A stretch of 64,000 bases of DNA from NCBI GenBank assembly GCA_910584375.1, contig CAJUAH010000005.1, forward strand, positions 62,001 to 126,000. Reading direction: 5' to 3'. Below, piece by piece: positions 8,714-18,616 of this stretch (within the stretch, counting starts at the first letter, position 1; each line of letters starts with the position of its first letter). Origin of the DNA: an uncultured Acetatifactor sp. (GTDB lineage Bacteria > Bacillota > Clostridia > Lachnospirales > Lachnospiraceae). Under the pieces are notes generated by a model that made no database searches, was not told the DNA's origin, and was given only the letters and a program-made list of their open reading frames with translations. Both the position numbers and the translations under genes were made by a program.

Positions 8714-11434
8714 ATGGCAGAAAAACTGGTACTAATTGACGGACACAGCATTTTAAACCGGGCTTTTTACGGCGTTCCCGACCTGAGCAACGCCAGGGGC
8801 CTCCACACCAACGCGATCTTCGGTTTCCTGAACATCCTGTTCAAGATCCTGGAGGAAGAGCACCCGGACTATCTGGCGGTGGCCTTCGACGTACACGCCC
8901 CCACTTTCCGGCATGAGATGTACGAGGGCTACAAGGGAACCCGCAAGCCCATGCCCGAAGAACTGCGGGAGCAGGTTCCGGTGATGAAAGAAGTGCTGCA
9001 GGCCATGCAGATCACGATTATGGAGCAGGCCGGGCTGGAGGCCGACGATATCCTGGGAACCCTGGCCCGAAAGGCCGAGGCCCAGGGCATGGAAGTTTCC
9101 CTGGTATCGGGGGATCGGGATCTGTTGCAGATCGCTACGGAGCATATCAAGATCCGTATCCCCAAGACCAAAATGGGACGGACAGAGATCGAGGACTATT
9201 ACGCGGAGGATGTGAAGGCGCTGTACCAGGTCACCCCCACCCAGTTCATCGAGCTGAAGGCGTTGATGGGGGATACCTCCGACAACATCCCCGGCGTTCC
9301 CAAGGTGGGGGAGAAGACCGCCATAGCGCTGATGACGGAGTACGGCTCCATCGACAATATCTACGCCCATCTGGAGGAGATCGGCAAGAAGAGCATCCGG
9401 GAATCCCTGGCCCAGAACCGGGATCTGGCGGACCTCAGCAAAGAGCTGGCCACGATAAAGACAGACTGCGACCTGACAATGGACTACCAGGCGTCCAGGG
9501 CGGAAGGATTTTATACCCCGGAGGCTTACCAGCTGTTCAAGCGGCTGGAGTTTAAAAATATTCTCAGCCGTTTTGACAGGCAGGAGAGCGAGAGGGATCA
9601 GGAGCAGATCACAAAGGGGTTCCATCTGTTACGGGACAGCGGGCAGATGGTAAAAGTCCTGGAAAAGCTGGCTAAAAAATCGGGACAGCCCGTGGGACTG
9701 CTGGTGCTGACCCAGGACGGCAAGCTGGCGGGAGCGGCGGTTTCCGATCAGGAGAAACAGAGCTATTTTTACTGTGGAGAGACGGGCGGCGCACTCGTGG
9801 AGAACCAGCAGCTCTCCCTGTTTGACGAGGTGAGGGAGGAGACGGGGGAGGACGCGGCGCTGCTTGACGCCCTGCGTCTGCTCACGGCCAAATGCCAGGT
9901 GTATACGCTGGATATCAAGGGGCAGTATGGGTACTATGCCTGGGAGGAATCGGGCGACGATCCCACAGGCAACTATTTTGACGCCGTCATAGGGGCCTAT
10001 CTGCTCAATCCTCTGAAGAACGATTATGACGGGGAAACCGTGGCGGCGGAGTATCTGGATCTGACCGTGCCCGGCTACAAGGAGTGTTTCGGGAAAAAGA
10101 GCCTGGCGCAGGCGGCGGGGGAGGATATGGAGCAACTCTCCGTGTTTTACCAATATCAGGCGTACACGGCATTGCAGGCTGGCCAGATCATCCGGCAGAA
10201 ACTGGTGGAGCAGGGCATGGGAGAGCTGATGCGGGAAGTGGAGATGCCGCTGTCTCTGGTGCTCCACGAGATGGAACAGGAGGGCGTGGCGGTGCGCCGG
10301 GAGGAGCTTAAGAGCTACGGAGACGCGCTGACAGACCGCATACAGGAGCTGGAGGAAAGCATTCACAGACAGGCAGGATGCGCCTTTAACATCAATTCCC
10401 CCAAACAGCTTGGGGAGATATTGTTTGACCAGATGCAACTGCCCGGAGGGAAAAAGACCAAGACCGGGTACTCTACGGCGGCGGACGTACTGGAAAAGCT
10501 GGCTCCGGAGCATCCCATCATAGCGGATATCCTGGAGTACAGGGGACTGACCAAACTAAAAAGCACCTATGCCGACGGACTGGCGGAGTATATCGACCCT
10601 TCGGGCAGGATACACACCAACTTTAACCAGACCATCACCGCCACCGGGCGCATCAGTTCCACGGAGCCGAATCTGCAGAATATTCCCATGCGCATGGAGC
10701 TGGGACGGCGCATCCGCAAGGTATTTGTGCCCAGGGAGGGCTGCGTGCTGACAGACGCGGACTACTCCCAGATCGAGCTGCGGGTGCTGGCCCATATGTC
10801 CGGGGACGAAGAATTGATCCAGGCCTATCATATGGACCAGGATATTCACCGGATCACCGCCTCCAAGGTGTTCAAGACGCCCTTTGAGGAAGTGACGGAT
10901 CTCCAGAGACGCAATGCCAAGGCCGTTAATTTCGGTATTGTATACGGCATCAGCTCCTTTGGGCTGAGCCAGGACTTGAGTATCAGCAAAAAAGAGGCGG
11001 CGGAGTATATCGAGCAGTATTTTGCCACTTATCCCAAAGTCAAGGAATATCTGGACAGGCTGGTGGCGGACGCCAAAGAAAACGGATACGCGACTACCAT
11101 GTTCGGCAGGCGCAGGCCCATCCCGGAGCTTTCCTCCTCCAATTTTATGCAGCGCTCCTTTGGGGAGAGGGTGGCGATGAACAGTCCCATACAGGGCACG
11201 GCGGCGGATATCATCAAGATCGCCATGATCCGGGTGTGGAAAGAACTGCGCAGAGCGGGTCTTGCCTCCAGACTGATCCTGCAGGTACACGATGAATTGG
11301 TCATCGAGACCCGCAGGGAGGAGACAAAGCAGGTGAGCCGGATTCTGGAGGAGAGTATGAAAGGGGCGGCTCAGTTGGCTGTGCCTCTGGAAGTGGATCT
11401 GCACACAGGGGAGAATTGGTATGAGGCTCACTGA
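8714..11434 (+). CDS. polA: DNA polymerase I
   Basis: This repair and Okazaki-processing polymerase has 906 residues. An N-terminal 5'-3' exonuclease (about 1-300) shows LIDGHSILNRAFYG, AFDVHAPTFRH and EADDILGTLA. The middle domain (about 310-500) lacks an evident D-x-E exonuclease motif (it reads LLVLTQDGKLAG), suggesting inactive proofreading as in Bacillus. The polymerase domain shows motif A DADYSQIELRVLAHMSGD, motif B RRNAKAVNFGIVYG and motif C LQVHDELVIE. An AAGGAG Shine-Dalgarno precedes the ATG. It is followed closely by coaE, as in many Firmicutes. Confidence 0.97.
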   Translation: MAEKLVLIDGHSILNRAFYGVPDLSNARGLHTNAIFGFLNILFKILEEEHPDYLAVAFDVHAPTFRHEMYEGYKGTRKPMPEELREQVPVMKEVLQAMQITIMEQAGLEADDILGTLARKAEAQGMEVSLVSGDRDLLQIATEHIKIRIPKTKMGRTEIEDYYAEDVKALYQVTPTQFIELKALMGDTSDNIPGVPKVGEKTAIALMTEYGSIDNIYAHLEEIGKKSIRESLAQNRDLADLSKELATIKTDCDLTMDYQASRAEGFYTPEAYQLFKRLEFKNILSRFDRQESERDQEQITKGFHLLRDSGQMVKVLEKLAKKSGQPVGLLVLTQDGKLAGAAVSDQEKQSYFYCGETGGALVENQQLSLFDEVREETGEDAALLDALRLLTAKCQVYTLDIKGQYGYYAWEESGDDPTGNYFDAVIGAYLLNPLKNDYDGETVAAEYLDLTVPGYKECFGKKSLAQAAGEDMEQLSVFYQYQAYTALQAGQIIRQKLVEQGMGELMREVEMPLSLVLHEMEQEGVAVRREELKSYGDALTDRIQELEESIHRQAGCAFNINSPKQLGEILFDQMQLPGGKKTKTGYSTAADVLEKLAPEHPIIADILEYRGLTKLKSTYADGLAEYIDPSGRIHTNFNQTITATGRISSTEPNLQNIPMRMELGRRIRKVFVPREGCVLTDADYSQIELRVLAHMSGDEELIQAYHMDQDIHRITASKVFKTPFEEVTDLQRRNAKAVNFGIVYGISSFGLSQDLSISKKEAAEYIEQYFATYPKVKEYLDRLVADAKENGYATTMFGRRRPIPELSSSNFMQRSFGERVAMNSPIQGTAADIIKIAMIRVWKELRRAGLASRLILQVHDELVIETRREETKQVSRILEESMKGAAQLAVPLEVDLHTGENWYEAH

Positions 11435-11482
11435 CATGGAGACCGGGTGGGAAACAACCATGTATTGAAAGAAGGCGACAGG

Positions 11483-12088
11483 ATGCGTTTGATCGGAATA
11501 ACAGGCGGCGTGGGTGCGGGAAAGTCTACAATACTTGCATATATCAGGGCGCACTACCGCTGCCGGATCTATCTGGCGGATGAGGTGGCCCATGCGGTCA
11601 AAGAGCCGGGGCAGCCCTGCTATCAGGCGCTGGTATCGCTGCTTGGCAGTGAGATATTGGAGGAAGACGGGCATATCCACAGAGGCAGGATGGCGGAGAG
11701 GATCTTTCGGGACGAGGGTATGCTGGAGAGGGTCAATGCCATCGTTCATCCGGCGGTACGGGAATTTCTGCTTGAAAAGATCGCAGAGGCCCGGCGGGAG
11801 GGAGAGACGGAACTGTTCTTCATCGAGGCGGCGTTGCTGATCGAGTGCGGTTACGGGGACATCGTGGATGAGATGTGGTATATCCATGCGTCGGAGGACG
11901 TCCGCAGAAAACGTCTTGCCGAGAGCAGGGGCTACAGCCCGGAAAAAACAGAGCAGATCATGAAAAGCCAGTTGACGGAAACAGAGTTCCGGGCAGGCAG
12001 CGATTTTGTTATAGATAACAGCAAAGAGCCGGAGGAGAGTTACCGGCAGATTCGCGGGAGGCTGGAGGGTTACACATGGCGGCAGTAG
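11483..12088 (+). CDS. coaE: Dephospho-CoA kinase
   Basis: This cytosolic enzyme phosphorylates the ribose 3'-OH of dephospho-CoA, the last step of CoA synthesis. The P-loop is GITGGVGAGKST at the extreme N-terminus, and a later IEAALLIECGYGDIVDEMW segment is typical. A GTG 36 nt upstream (11447) is in frame, but the ATG at 11483 starts directly with MRLIGITGG and follows GAAGG, giving a normal-length 201-residue protein. Its 3' end overlaps the next gene by 13 nt, implying translational coupling. Confidence 0.94.
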   Translation: MRLIGITGGVGAGKSTILAYIRAHYRCRIYLADEVAHAVKEPGQPCYQALVSLLGSEILEEDGHIHRGRMAERIFRDEGMLERVNAIVHPAVREFLLEKIAEARREGETELFFIEAALLIECGYGDIVDEMWYIHASEDVRRKRLAESRGYSPEKTEQIMKSQLTETEFRAGSDFVIDNSKEPEESYRQIRGRLEGYTWRQ

Positions 12089-14292
12089 AGGGAAGGGAAT
12101 TGGTATTTGGACTGGATATCGGCACCAGAAGTATCGTGGGAACGGTGGGGTATAAGGACGGCACCCGCTTTCATGTGGTGGCGCAGCGGGAGAAGGAGCA
12201 TGAGACCAGAGCCATGCTGGACGGACAGATCCACGATATCGGCAAGGTGGGCGCTACCATTGCCGAGGTGAAAGATCTGCTGGAGCAGGATCTGGGAAAG
12301 AAACTGACCCAGGTGTGCATCGCCGCCGCGGGTCGGGTGCTGCGGACCGTGACCACTTCGGTGGAATATACCTACGGTATGGAAAAGGAGATCGTCAGCG
12401 AGGACATCTATGCGCTGGATACCATGGGAGTGGAACAGGCCTACGAGGAGTTCACCCGGGATAACGACACGGACATGCAATTTTACTGCGTGGGTTACAC
12501 TGCCATGCGTTATTATTTAAACGGCTATCCCATAGGCAATCTGGAGGGACATAAGGCCAGGACCGCAGGGGTGGATCTGATCGCCACATTTTTGCCGGAT
12601 GATGTGGTGGACGGCCTGTACAAAGCCGTGGGGGCGGCAGGGCTGCAGGTGGCCAACATGACGCTGGAGCCCATAGCCGCCATCCAGGTGGCCATCCCCG
12701 AGAAATTCCGGATGTTGAATCTGGCGCTGGTGGATGTGGGCGCGGGCACCAGCGACATCTCTATCACCCGGGAAGGGGCCGTCACCGCCTACGGTATGAT
12801 CCCTGTGGCGGGAGACAGTTTGACAGACATATTGGTGCAGCACTGTCTGGTGGACTTTGAGACGGCGGAACAGATCAAGCGCAGTATCGCCGTGCAGGAG
12901 ACTATAGAGTACACGGATATCATGGGGCTGCCCCAGACCATAGGAGCCGGGGAGGCCCGGGAACTGCTGCAGGACAATATTCACAGGATGACCAAGGAGG
13001 TGGCGGACTGCATCCGGGAACTGAACGGGGAAAAACCGGTCAGCGCCGTGTTTGTGGTGGGTGGCGGCGGTATGATCCCCGGTTATACCCAGGCTCTGGC
13101 GGAGCAGCTTGGCATCGCTAAAGAGCGCGTGGCCATCAGGGGCGAGGATGTGATGCAGGCCATCAGCTTTGACGTGGTAAACGCCAGAAAGGACTCCCTG
13201 ATGGTGACGCCCATCGGCATCTGTTTAAGCTATTATGAGCAGAGCAACAATTTTATCTTTGTGGCCTTTAACGACCAGCGGGTGAAACTCTATGACAACG
13301 GCAGGCTGTCGGTGGTGGAGGCCGCCATTGCCGCCGGGTTCCCCAATGAAAACCTGTTTCCCAAGAGGGGAGCGGCGGTGGAGTATACCGTGGACGGAAA
13401 GAGCCGCATGATCCGGGGCGAGCAGGGAGAGGCCGCCGTGATCACGGTGAACGGGCAGGAGGGGGATATCCATACCCGGATACAGAACGGGGACAAGGTG
13501 GTGTTGGTTCCCTCCACTGCGGGGGAGGCGGCCCATCCGCTGTTGGAAAAACTGCCGGAGATGGCCCAGCAGGTACATATCACCGTGAGTGGAATCCAGG
13601 TCGTGCTGCCCCGACAGGCCTATGTGAACGGCCAAAGGCAGCTGGGTTCTTATGAGATTCACAACGGCGACGAGATCCGTATTCAGAACTGGTATACGGT
13701 GGAACAGGTGGCGCAGTACGCGGATATCCCCATACAGGGACGTATTCTTGTAAACGATGCCCCGGCAAAAACGGATACCAGGGTCTATGAGGGATTTGAC
13801 GTAAGATTTGAACAGGGCGGCGGAGAAGAGGAATCCGTGGAAAATAGCTCCCCGGTGCCTGAATCCTGGGAAGATCTGGCGGAGGATACCGGGGAACCGG
13901 ACGAAACGCCGGAAGACATAGGGCAGGATACCGAAGATACACACGGCGCTGCCGCCCGGACGGAAGGCGCCGCCGATGCTTTGACACAGAAGGGCGAGAC
14001 GGGCCGGACGCAGAGCCATGATCAAAGTCATGGTGCGGCGGTCCAGGCACAGAGCCACGGTGCGGCGGCCCAACGTCAGGGCGGGATACATGAGTTACAA
14101 GTGGTGGTAAACCAACAGCCGGTCACGCTGCGGGGAAAAAAGGAATATGTGTTTGTGGACATATTTGATTTTTATGAGTTTGATCTGGGCAATTCCCAGG
14201 GCCGGAGTATCGTGACACTGCTCAATGGCCGTCCGGCGCAGCATTTTGAAGAGCTGCATGGCGGCGACGACATAAAGATTTACTGGATATAA
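12076..14292 (+). CDS. FtsA/PilM-like actin-fold ATPase with repeated C-terminal modules
   Basis: Residues 1 to about 390 form an actin-type ATPase: GLDIGTRSIVGTVGY (phosphate 1), LALVDVGAGTSDISI (phosphate 2) and VFVVGGGGMIPGYTQAL (adenosine site). This matches the FtsA-like family of Lachnospiraceae. The C-terminal half is unusual, with four segments of the form N-G/D then about 10-15 residues then G-D/F-x-I/V (near 456-478, 515-536, 557-578 and 715-737). These look like small beta-grasp (ThiS/S4-like) units. Between the third and fourth is an acidic and Gln/His/Ala-rich stretch with SHGAA repeats (about 585-670). A cell-envelope or division role is inferred from the fold only; it is not the canonical ftsA next to ftsZ. 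Confidence 0.8.
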   Translation: MAAVEGRELVFGLDIGTRSIVGTVGYKDGTRFHVVAQREKEHETRAMLDGQIHDIGKVGATIAEVKDLLEQDLGKKLTQVCIAAAGRVLRTVTTSVEYTYGMEKEIVSEDIYALDTMGVEQAYEEFTRDNDTDMQFYCVGYTAMRYYLNGYPIGNLEGHKARTAGVDLIATFLPDDVVDGLYKAVGAAGLQVANMTLEPIAAIQVAIPEKFRMLNLALVDVGAGTSDISITREGAVTAYGMIPVAGDSLTDILVQHCLVDFETAEQIKRSIAVQETIEYTDIMGLPQTIGAGEARELLQDNIHRMTKEVADCIRELNGEKPVSAVFVVGGGGMIPGYTQALAEQLGIAKERVAIRGEDVMQAISFDVVNARKDSLMVTPIGICLSYYEQSNNFIFVAFNDQRVKLYDNGRLSVVEAAIAAGFPNENLFPKRGAAVEYTVDGKSRMIRGEQGEAAVITVNGQEGDIHTRIQNGDKVVLVPSTAGEAAHPLLEKLPEMAQQVHITVSGIQVVLPRQAYVNGQRQLGSYEIHNGDEIRIQNWYTVEQVAQYADIPIQGRILVNDAPAKTDTRVYEGFDVRFEQGGGEEESVENSSPVPESWEDLAEDTGEPDETPEDIGQDTEDTHGAAARTEGAADALTQKGETGRTQSHDQSHGAAVQAQSHGAAAQRQGGIHELQVVVNQQPVTLRGKKEYVFVDIFDFYEFDLGNSQGRSIVTLLNGRPAQHFEELHGGDDIKIYWI

Positions 14293-14454
14293 AGGTAAGA
14301 GTGCCTGCGTCTGGGTATGCAGCACATCTATGGCCCGGTTGCCGGGTTGTGCATGGACAATGGCTTAGTTACCGGATTATGCAGAGATTATGCAAATAAG
14401 TAAGGACGGGAGAAAACGGGGACGATCATGCGTTCCCCGTAGAAAGACAGTATT
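14293..14454 (+). other. Intergenic spacer with hairpin before walJ
   Basis: This 162-nt gap contains a hairpin at 14416-14440 (left arm ACGGGGACG, right arm CGTTCCCCGT) placed just upstream of the walJ start, where no good Shine-Dalgarno is visible. It may influence walJ translation. No promoter is convincing. Confidence 0.35.
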
Positions 14455-15252
14455 ATGAGAATGTGTAGTATTGCAAGTGGAAGCAGCGGTAACTGCATCT
14501 ATGTGGGGTCCGATGCCACACACTTGCTGATTGATGCGGGGATCAGCGGAAAACGGACGGAGGCAGGGCTGGAAGAACTGGGAATCAGCGGACGGGATCT
14601 GGACGGTATTTTCATTACGCATGAACATGCAGATCATATCAGCGGCCTGAAAGTGCTGGCACGCAAATATGAGATTCCGCTGTACGCTACCAGAGGAACG
14701 ATAGACGCTGTAAAGAAGATGAAAAGCGGGGGAGAGATAGATTCCGATCTTTGGGTAGAAGTGAAGGAAGACCAGCGTCTTACCCTCAAGGATCTGACCG
14801 TATACCCCCTGCGAATCAGTCATGACGCGGCGCAGCCCGTAGCCTACCGCATCGGTTACGGCAACCGGCGGGTAGCGGTATGCACGGATCTGGGGGAGTA
14901 CAATGATTACACGGTGGAATGCCTGAAGGGGTTGGATGCCATTCTGCTGGAGGCAAATCATGATGTGAACATGCTTCAGGTGGGGCCCTACCCCTATCCC
15001 TTGAAACAGAGGATTCTGGGAAAAAGGGGGCACCTGTCCAATGAGAATTCCGGCAGACTGTTGAGCCGGATACTGCACGACGGGATGAAATACATATCTC
15101 TGGGGCATTTGAGCCAGGAGAACAATCTGCCGGAGCTGGCCTACGAGGCCGTGCGCATGGAGATCACGCTGGGGGACAATCCCTACCGTGCGGAGGATTT
15201 TCAGATTCAGGTAGCGCGCCGCAGCGAAATCTCGCCGGTGATGGAAATATAG
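14455..15252 (+). CDS. walJ: MBL-fold metallohydrolase, WalJ/YycJ family
   Basis: The metallo-beta-lactamase signature FITHEHADHISGL (about 53-65) supplies most metal ligands, with ISHDAAQPVAY and LEANHDVNML providing later ones. Length 265 is normal for WalJ/YycJ, a probable exonuclease-type MBL protein linked to cell-cycle and DNA-end processing in Firmicutes. Here it is not next to walRK, which is common in Clostridia. The start ATG opens with MRMCSIASGSSGNC, the conserved family N-terminus, which fixes the start despite a weak ribosome-binding site. Confidence 0.88.
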   Translation: MRMCSIASGSSGNCIYVGSDATHLLIDAGISGKRTEAGLEELGISGRDLDGIFITHEHADHISGLKVLARKYEIPLYATRGTIDAVKKMKSGGEIDSDLWVEVKEDQRLTLKDLTVYPLRISHDAAQPVAYRIGYGNRRVAVCTDLGEYNDYTVECLKGLDAILLEANHDVNMLQVGPYPYPLKQRILGKRGHLSNENSGRLLSRILHDGMKYISLGHLSQENNLPELAYEAVRMEITLGDNPYRAEDFQIQVARRSEISPVMEI

Positions 15253-15254
15253 GC

Positions 15255-15283
15255 TTGCTTTCGGCGGCTATTCGTATTATGAT
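15255..15283 (+). promoter_or_regulatory. Sigma-A-type promoter for the ACT/UPF0210 pair
   Basis: TTGCTT (15255-15260), 17 nt and TATGAT (15278-15283) lie immediately after walJ and about 75 nt ahead of the ACT-domain gene. Confidence 0.5.
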
Positions 15284-15358
15284 ACAAATTATGTATTTGC
15301 TGTAAGTAAAAAAAGAAGAAAGTATGCGTGTCAAAGCGCGCTAAGGGGTGTAAATATT

Positions 15359-15631
15359 ATGAAGAAAGCAATCATTACAGTGGTAGGCAGGGATACGGTG
15401 GGTATCATTGCGAAAGTGTGTACTTATCTGGCAGAGAACAGGGTAAACATACTGGATATCTCCCAGACCATCGTGCAGGGATACTTTAACATGATGATGA
15501 TCGTGGACATCAGCAATATGACCGGGCAGTATGGGGACATGGTGGACGCTCTGGAGAGACTGGGCGGGGAGATCGGAGTGGCGGTAAAATGCCAGAAGGA
15601 AGAGATCTTTGACCAGATGCACAGGATCTAA
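15359..15631 (+). CDS. ACT-domain protein, UPF0237 family
   Basis: The 90-residue product is a single ACT fold beginning KKAIITVVGRDTVGIIAKV, with NILDISQTIVQGYFNMMMI as the second strand-helix part. Such proteins usually bind small ligands (GcvR-like), but no ligand is known for this group. It is paired with the UPF0210 gene downstream, the conserved arrangement in Firmicutes, and the two probably work together. An AAGGGGTG Shine-Dalgarno precedes the ATG. Confidence 0.9.
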   Translation: MKKAIITVVGRDTVGIIAKVCTYLAENRVNILDISQTIVQGYFNMMMIVDISNMTGQYGDMVDALERLGGEIGVAVKCQKEEIFDQMHRI

Positions 15632-15700
15632 GGAGTTTGAAAACTGATAGTTATTGGAGCGGAATCGCAGACAGGTCTTGCGATGTGCGGGGGTATAATT

Positions 15701-17065
15701 ATGATAAACATATATGAAGTGGCAGAAACCAATGAAATGATTGAAAAGGAAAATCTGGACGTGCGCACCATTACCATGGGGATCAGTCTGCTGGACTGTA
15801 TGGACTCGGATCTGAAACGTCTGAACGAGAAGATTTATCAGAAGATATATGAGTCTGCCAAAGATCTGGTGAAAACGGGAGAGCAGATATCCAGAGAGTA
15901 CGGCATCCCCATTGTGAACAAGAGAATATCGGTGACGCCCATTGCCCTGGTGGGAGCGGCGGCCTGCAAAACGCCCGAGGACTTTGCGGGTATAGCCAAT
16001 ACTTTGGATAAGGTGGCTCACGAAGTGGGCGTGAATTTTATCGGCGGTTATTCCGCGCTGGTCAGCAAGGGCATGACTCCGGCGGAAGAGCAACTGATCC
16101 GTTCCATTCCCCAGGCCCTGTCCGCCACGGAGAGGGTATGCAGTTCCGTGAATCTGGGTTCCACCAGGACGGGTATCAATATGGACGCGGTAAAACTGAT
16201 GGGCGAGGTCGTCAGAGAGACGGCGGAATATACCAGGGAGCAGGATTCTCTGGGCTGCGCCAAGCTGGTGGTATTCTGTAACGCGCCGGATGACAACCCC
16301 TTTATGGCGGGAGCTTTTCACGGCGTCACAGAGGCGGACCGCATCATTAATGTGGGCGTCAGCGGTCCCGGCGTGGTAAAGACGGCTCTGGAAAAAGTGC
16401 GGGGCGAGAATTTTGAAGTGCTGTGCGAGACAATCAAAAAGACGGCGTTCAAGGTCACAAGGGTGGGCCAGTTGGTGGCAAGAGAAGCATCCCAGAGACT
16501 GGGGATTCCTTTTGGCATTGTGGATCTGTCCCTGGCCCCTACCCCGGCCATCGGGGACAGCGTGGCGGATATCCTGTGCGAGATCGGTCTGGAGTACGCG
16601 GGGGCGCCGGGCACTACGGCGGCTCTGGCGCTGCTTAACGACCAGGTGAAAAAGGGAGGCGTTATGGCTTCCTCCTATGTGGGTGGCTTAAGCGGGGCGT
16701 TTATTCCGGTCAGCGAGGATCAGGGCATGATCGACGCGGTGACGGCGGGAGCGCTTACTTTGGAAAAACTGGAGGCCATGACCTGCGTCTGCTCTGTGGG
16801 GCTGGATATGATCGCGATTCCCGGAGACACCAAGGCCACCACGATCTCGGGTATCATAGCGGATGAGATGGCCATCGGTATGGTCAATCAGAAGACCACG
16901 GCGGTCAGGGTCATTCCCGTCATCGGCAAGGGAGTGGGGGAGAGCGTGGAGTTTGGCGGACTGCTGGGACATGCGCCCATCATGCCGGTGAATCCCTTTT
17001 CCTGCGACGATTTTGTGAATCGGGGTGGACGGATTCCCGCGCCGATCCACAGTTTCAAGAATTGA
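15701..17065 (+). CDS. UPF0210 / PFL-family protein
   Basis: This 454-residue protein of the UPF0210 (DUF711) family has a fold related to pyruvate-formate-lyase-type barrels; its function is unknown. Recognisable family segments are VRTITMGISLLDC near the start and a glycine-rich C-terminal part (IIADEMAIGMVNQKTTAVRV). An in-frame alternative start at 15683 adds only six residues; the ATG at 15701 follows GCGGGGG. It lies 70 nt after the ACT gene and ends before a terminator shared with the converging tmcAL. Confidence 0.9.
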   Translation: MINIYEVAETNEMIEKENLDVRTITMGISLLDCMDSDLKRLNEKIYQKIYESAKDLVKTGEQISREYGIPIVNKRISVTPIALVGAAACKTPEDFAGIANTLDKVAHEVGVNFIGGYSALVSKGMTPAEEQLIRSIPQALSATERVCSSVNLGSTRTGINMDAVKLMGEVVRETAEYTREQDSLGCAKLVVFCNAPDDNPFMAGAFHGVTEADRIINVGVSGPGVVKTALEKVRGENFEVLCETIKKTAFKVTRVGQLVAREASQRLGIPFGIVDLSLAPTPAIGDSVADILCEIGLEYAGAPGTTAALALLNDQVKKGGVMASSYVGGLSGAFIPVSEDQGMIDAVTAGALTLEKLEAMTCVCSVGLDMIAIPGDTKATTISGIIADEMAIGMVNQKTTAVRVIPVIGKGVGESVEFGGLLGHAPIMPVNPFSCDDFVNRGGRIPAPIHSFKN

Positions 17066-17211
17066 CGGTGCCAGTGGCGGACAAATCCAGATTTGGCAGG
17101 AGGAAAATGCACTTGAATCATGCAGGAACAAAAAAATGAATGGGAGCAGACATATTAAGCGTTTGGATCACTTTTTAAACAAAGATACGGATTTAAATAT
17201 TTAGAAATGTA

Positions 17212-17262
17212 AAATCCGGGTGGAACATGATCGTATATCAAGTTCCACCCGGATTTCTCATA
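17212..17262. terminator. Terminator between converging genes
   Basis: A perfect 15-bp inverted repeat (17212-17226 and 17242-17256, arms rich in CCGGGTGGAAC) encloses a 15-nt loop. Read on the minus strand it is followed by TTTTACATTT, so it mainly serves tmcAL. On the plus strand it is followed by the weaker TTTCTCAT and may also stop the UPF0210 transcript. Confidence 0.8.
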
Positions 17263-17276
17263 TACCGTACAATCCA

Positions 17277-18515
17277 TTATACAATGATCATGGGCCTGGT
17301 ATACTCATGATACATTTTATGACCCGATTTTGCGGCCTGAATGCTGCTGTAGATATCGGTAATCTGTACCTCCTGCTGGAACATATGGTGTCCCCCTAAT
17401 GTCAACAGCTTGTCCGCATCTGCCATCTTGGTAATCAGCGGTATGGAGGCATGGGCGGCAATCGCTGCCAACAGGGGCTTGGCGTCTTCCCTGAATCCCA
17501 ACAGCCGGGCGTAGGATACGGAATCCTGATTGTCTATGTAGAACTGCATATTGTCCTTGGTGATGTTCAGGAGGATATGCAGCAGACAGCGGCTGATACG
17601 GGTGTAGGTCATATCCTTGGACTTCAGCAGATCGCAAAATTCACTGAAAGTGGTGTATTGATATACATATTTGCGGATCTTGTCGGACAGATCCGGCGAG
17701 ATGTCCAGATATTCCGTATAGCCTTTTGCCTGCTCCGACAGCAGCTTATAATGCAGTAGTGTGGAAAAGTCATCCTGGAACAGAGGTTTTTCCCGCTCAA
17801 AATATTCTGTCAGTATCTGGTAGGTTTTCTCCGGCATCTGCGAACAGAGCTCCTCTATGCTCCGGCCGCTGTGTATGGCCTGGCGCAGAGCCCTGGCCGA
17901 ACTCTGGAATGTTCCCAGGCGTTTGTCCCTGTAATCGGAACCGATACGGCGGAGATTGACAGGGTGAATCAGGCTGCGCCGTCTGTGCAGCGCCTTGATA
18001 TATTCGATCCCCAGGATATTGTTGGGACTGGAGATGACAGATATGTCGGCAGCCAGCTGGGGGTAGGCGATAATCAACGCGTTGGAGCGGGCCGTGGGAT
18101 AAGAATATCCCAGCTTGAGCTTTTCAAGCAGAATTTTTTTATAGGGTTCCGGCTCCTGCAAAAATATGTCTGCAAATTGCGATAAAAACTGAATGTCCGA
18201 ACATTCGCTGCCAAAGCATAGAAAATCCACCATGCCCAGATGATCCAGCATGGCGATGGCTCCCCGCGCAAAATATTCCGCGCTGCCCGTGGCAAAACAG
18301 GAGGGGAGCTCCAGCACCAGATCGGCGCCGCAGGAAAGGGCGGATTTAGCGCGGGCATACTTGTCTACCAACGCCGGATCCCCGCGCTGCACAAAATTGC
18401 CGCTCATCACAACGATGATATAGTCGGCGTCCGTAAGCAGCCGGGCCTGCTGCAAATGATAAGCGTGGCCGAGGTGAAACGGATTATATTCCGCGATGAC
18501 AGCACATACTTTCAT
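17277..18515 (-). CDS. tmcAL: tRNA(Met) cytidine acetate ligase
   Basis: TmcAL (formerly YlbM) uses acetate and ATP to make N4-acetylcytidine at the wobble position of elongator tRNA-Met in Firmicutes. The nucleotidyltransferase signature is plain: AVIAEYNPFHLGHAYHL and VMSGNFVQRGDPALVDKYAR. The in-frame open region extends to 18539, but the ATG at 18515 begins MKVCAVIAEYNP, the family N-terminus, with AAGGA upstream, giving 412 residues. It is the only clear minus-strand gene and is divergent from pta-ackA, which makes the enzyme's co-substrate pool (acetate); the link is suggestive only. Confidence 0.93.
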   Translation of the reverse strand: MKVCAVIAEYNPFHLGHAYHLQQARLLTDADYIIVVMSGNFVQRGDPALVDKYARAKSALSCGADLVLELPSCFATGSAEYFARGAIAMLDHLGMVDFLCFGSECSDIQFLSQFADIFLQEPEPYKKILLEKLKLGYSYPTARSNALIIAYPQLAADISVISSPNNILGIEYIKALHRRRSLIHPVNLRRIGSDYRDKRLGTFQSSARALRQAIHSGRSIEELCSQMPEKTYQILTEYFEREKPLFQDDFSTLLHYKLLSEQAKGYTEYLDISPDLSDKIRKYVYQYTTFSEFCDLLKSKDMTYTRISRCLLHILLNITKDNMQFYIDNQDSVSYARLLGFREDAKPLLAAIAAHASIPLITKMADADKLLTLGGHHMFQQEVQITDIYSSIQAAKSGHKMYHEYTRPMIIV

Positions 18516-18616
18516 AATATTTTCCATTCCTTTCCGCAATCGTGAGTTTGCTCACAGAAATAAACTAAATTACGTCAACAAAGGACAGGGGACTATGTGA
18601 AAAAAATAACAGGACG

